A stretch of 64,000 bases of DNA from positions 62,001 through 126,000 of the forward strand of contig CAWJHV010000013.1 of the NCBI GenBank assembly GCA_963842795.1, written 5' to 3'. The stretch's first letter is position 1; every line of letters begins with the position of its first letter. Positions 63,077 through 64,000 of this stretch are shown piece after piece. This DNA comes from WHSW01 sp963842795 (GTDB lineage: Bacteria > Actinomycetota > Thermoleophilia > Solirubrobacterales > 70-9). Both the position numbers and the translations under genes were made by a program. The notes under the pieces were generated by a model. It did no database searches and had not been told where the DNA came from. It worked only from the letters and a program-made list of their open reading frames with translations.

Positions 63077-63763
63077 ATGCCCACCGCGATCGTCACCGGC
63101 GCCTCCAGGGGACTCGGCCTCGCGCTCGCGCGCTCGCTGGCCGCCGACGGCTGGCGGCTGGTGATCGACGCCCGCGGCGCCAAGGAGCTCGCTCGCGCGG
63201 GCGAGTCGCTCTCCCTGCTGACCGAGGTCGTGGCGATGCCCGGCGACGTCGCCGACGACTGGCACCGGCGCGGACTCGTCGGTGCCGCCGGGCAGCCGAT
63301 CGAGCTCCTTGTCAACAACGCCTCGGTCCTCGGGCCGAGCCCGCAGCCCGAGCTCGCCGGCTACCCGCTGGCCGAGCTGCGCCGCGTCTACGAGGTCAAC
63401 GTGCTCGCTCCGCTGGCGCTGGTCCAGGCCGCGCTGCCGAGCCTCGCGCCGGACGCCCGGATCATCAACGTCACCTCCGACGCCGGGGTCGAGGGCTATC
63501 CCGGCTGGGGCGGCTACGGCTCCTCCAAGGCCGCGCTCGAGCAGCTCGGGGCCGTGCTCGGCGCCGAGCATCCGCAGTTGCGCGTGTACTCGGTCGATCC
63601 CGGCGACATGCGCACCCGCATGCACCAGGAGGCCTTCCCCGGCGAGGACATCTCCGACCGCCCGCCCCCCGACGACAGCGTCCCGGGGCTGCGCGAGCTG
63701 ATCGACGGCGAGCTGCCAAGCGGGCGTTACCGGGCCGCGGAGCTGGTCCCGGCGCCGGCGTGA
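63077..63763 (+). CDS. Short-chain dehydrogenase/reductase
   Basis: A 228-residue NAD(P)-dependent SDR. It has VTGASRGLGLALARSLA, MPGDVADD, LVNNASVLG, the Ser in NVTSDAG and the catalytic Tyr/Lys in YGSSKAALEQL, followed by VDPGDMRTRMH. The GTG of the next gene overlaps its stop (GTGA), suggesting a two-gene unit with the queA-like gene. Confidence 0.9.
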   Translation: MPTAIVTGASRGLGLALARSLAADGWRLVIDARGAKELARAGESLSLLTEVVAMPGDVADDWHRRGLVGAAGQPIELLVNNASVLGPSPQPELAGYPLAELRRVYEVNVLAPLALVQAALPSLAPDARIINVTSDAGVEGYPGWGGYGSSKAALEQLGAVLGAEHPQLRVYSVDPGDMRTRMHQEAFPGEDISDRPPPDDSVPGLRELIDGELPSGRYRAAELVPAPA

Positions 63764-64000
63764 GCGCCCCGGCCTTCGCGCTCCCCGAGGCGCTCGAGGC
63801 CCACGAGCCGCCGGAGGCGCGCGGGCTGGAGCGCGACGAGGTGCGGCTGATGGTCGCCACCCGCGGCGACGGCCGGCTCGCGCACGCCAGCTTCCACGAC
63901 CTGCCCGAGCTGCTCGAGCCCGGCGACCTGGTGGTGATCAACAACTCCGCCACCCTGCCCGCGGCGGTCGCCGCCCGCCGGGGTGACGGCTCGGCGCTGG
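63760..64000 (+). CDS. QueA-like S-adenosylmethionine:tRNA ribosyltransferase-isomerase, 5' part
   Basis: Start GTG at 63760 overlaps the dehydrogenase stop. The visible 80 residues read FALPEALEAHEPPEARGL, VRLMVATRG and DLPELLEPGDLVVINNSATLPAAV, the N-terminal pattern of QueA-type proteins. The gene runs off the window. True QueA acts in queuosine synthesis, but many actinobacterial QueA-like proteins have unknown roles, so I give no symbol. Confidence 0.75.
   Translation, partial: MSAPAFALPEALEAHEPPEARGLERDEVRLMVATRGDGRLAHASFHDLPELLEPGDLVVINNSATLPAAVAARRGDGSAL

Overview
The window is ordinary high-GC actinobacterial chromosome. I place it in the Thermoleophilia/Solirubrobacterales group by inference. 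The grounds are very high GC, many GTG/TTG starts, an RpoD-type sigma factor, a B12-dependent ribonucleotide reductase preceded by nrdR, an actinobacterial-style c-di-AMP riboswitch, F420-type enzymes, paired Tat-exported ferritin-like proteins, and an archaeal-type topoisomerase I. I see no phage, integrase, transposase or CRISPR array. The only RNA gene found is one tRNA-Thr(CGU).

Layout. 1-15 kb: exported sulfatase, rpoD, folE2, pgsA, a family-5 uracil-DNA glycosylase, two ferritin-like proteins, a hotdog thioesterase, a TMEM175-like channel, two family-2 glycosyltransferases with a DUF2304 protein, a GroES-like protein with a zinc ribbon, a MerR regulator with a clear palindromic operator, and small secreted proteins. 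15-24 kb: tRNA-Thr, an OmpR-type two-component system whose kinase looks frameshifted, the topA-tmk-holB cluster, a precorrin-2 dehydrogenase, two tandem 55-residue zinc-ribbon membrane microproteins, and an aldo/keto reductase. 24-31 kb: a tightly packed carbohydrate (possibly inositol-like) catabolic and ABC-transport operon, divergent from a ROK regulator, with a strong promoter that would give a nearly leaderless mRNA. 31-42 kb: diguanylate cyclase, phytase-like esterase, hemolysin-III/PAQR protein, nrdR-nrdJ, an ABC-F protein, a damaged acetyltransferase and a SABATH-like methyltransferase. 42-56 kb: M1 peptidase, c-di-AMP riboswitch with a (frameshifted) M23 peptidase, F420/FAD oxidoreductases, a CoA-transferase, a large membrane P-loop protein, and a cluster joining a receiver/thioredoxin-reductase-like fusion to an arylamine N-acetyltransferase, an AraC regulator and a glyoxalase-fold protein. 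56-64 kb: TAP-like hydrolase, YcaQ-like protein, two short-chain dehydrogenases, a NarL-type two-component pair, a fragment of a penicillin-acylase-family gene, and the start of a queA-like gene.

The most unusual non-coding signal is a repeated element of about 260-350 bp at 57806-58159 and 62688-62945. It has imperfect terminal inverted repeats and contains one or two 43-nt hairpins, one of which is identical between the copies. Two smaller dispersed palindromes also occur, at 1768/13911 and at 17700/25168. Three genes (histidine kinase, acetyltransferase, M23 peptidase) show apparent frameshifts, so either assembly error or real gene decay must be settled before their function is inferred.
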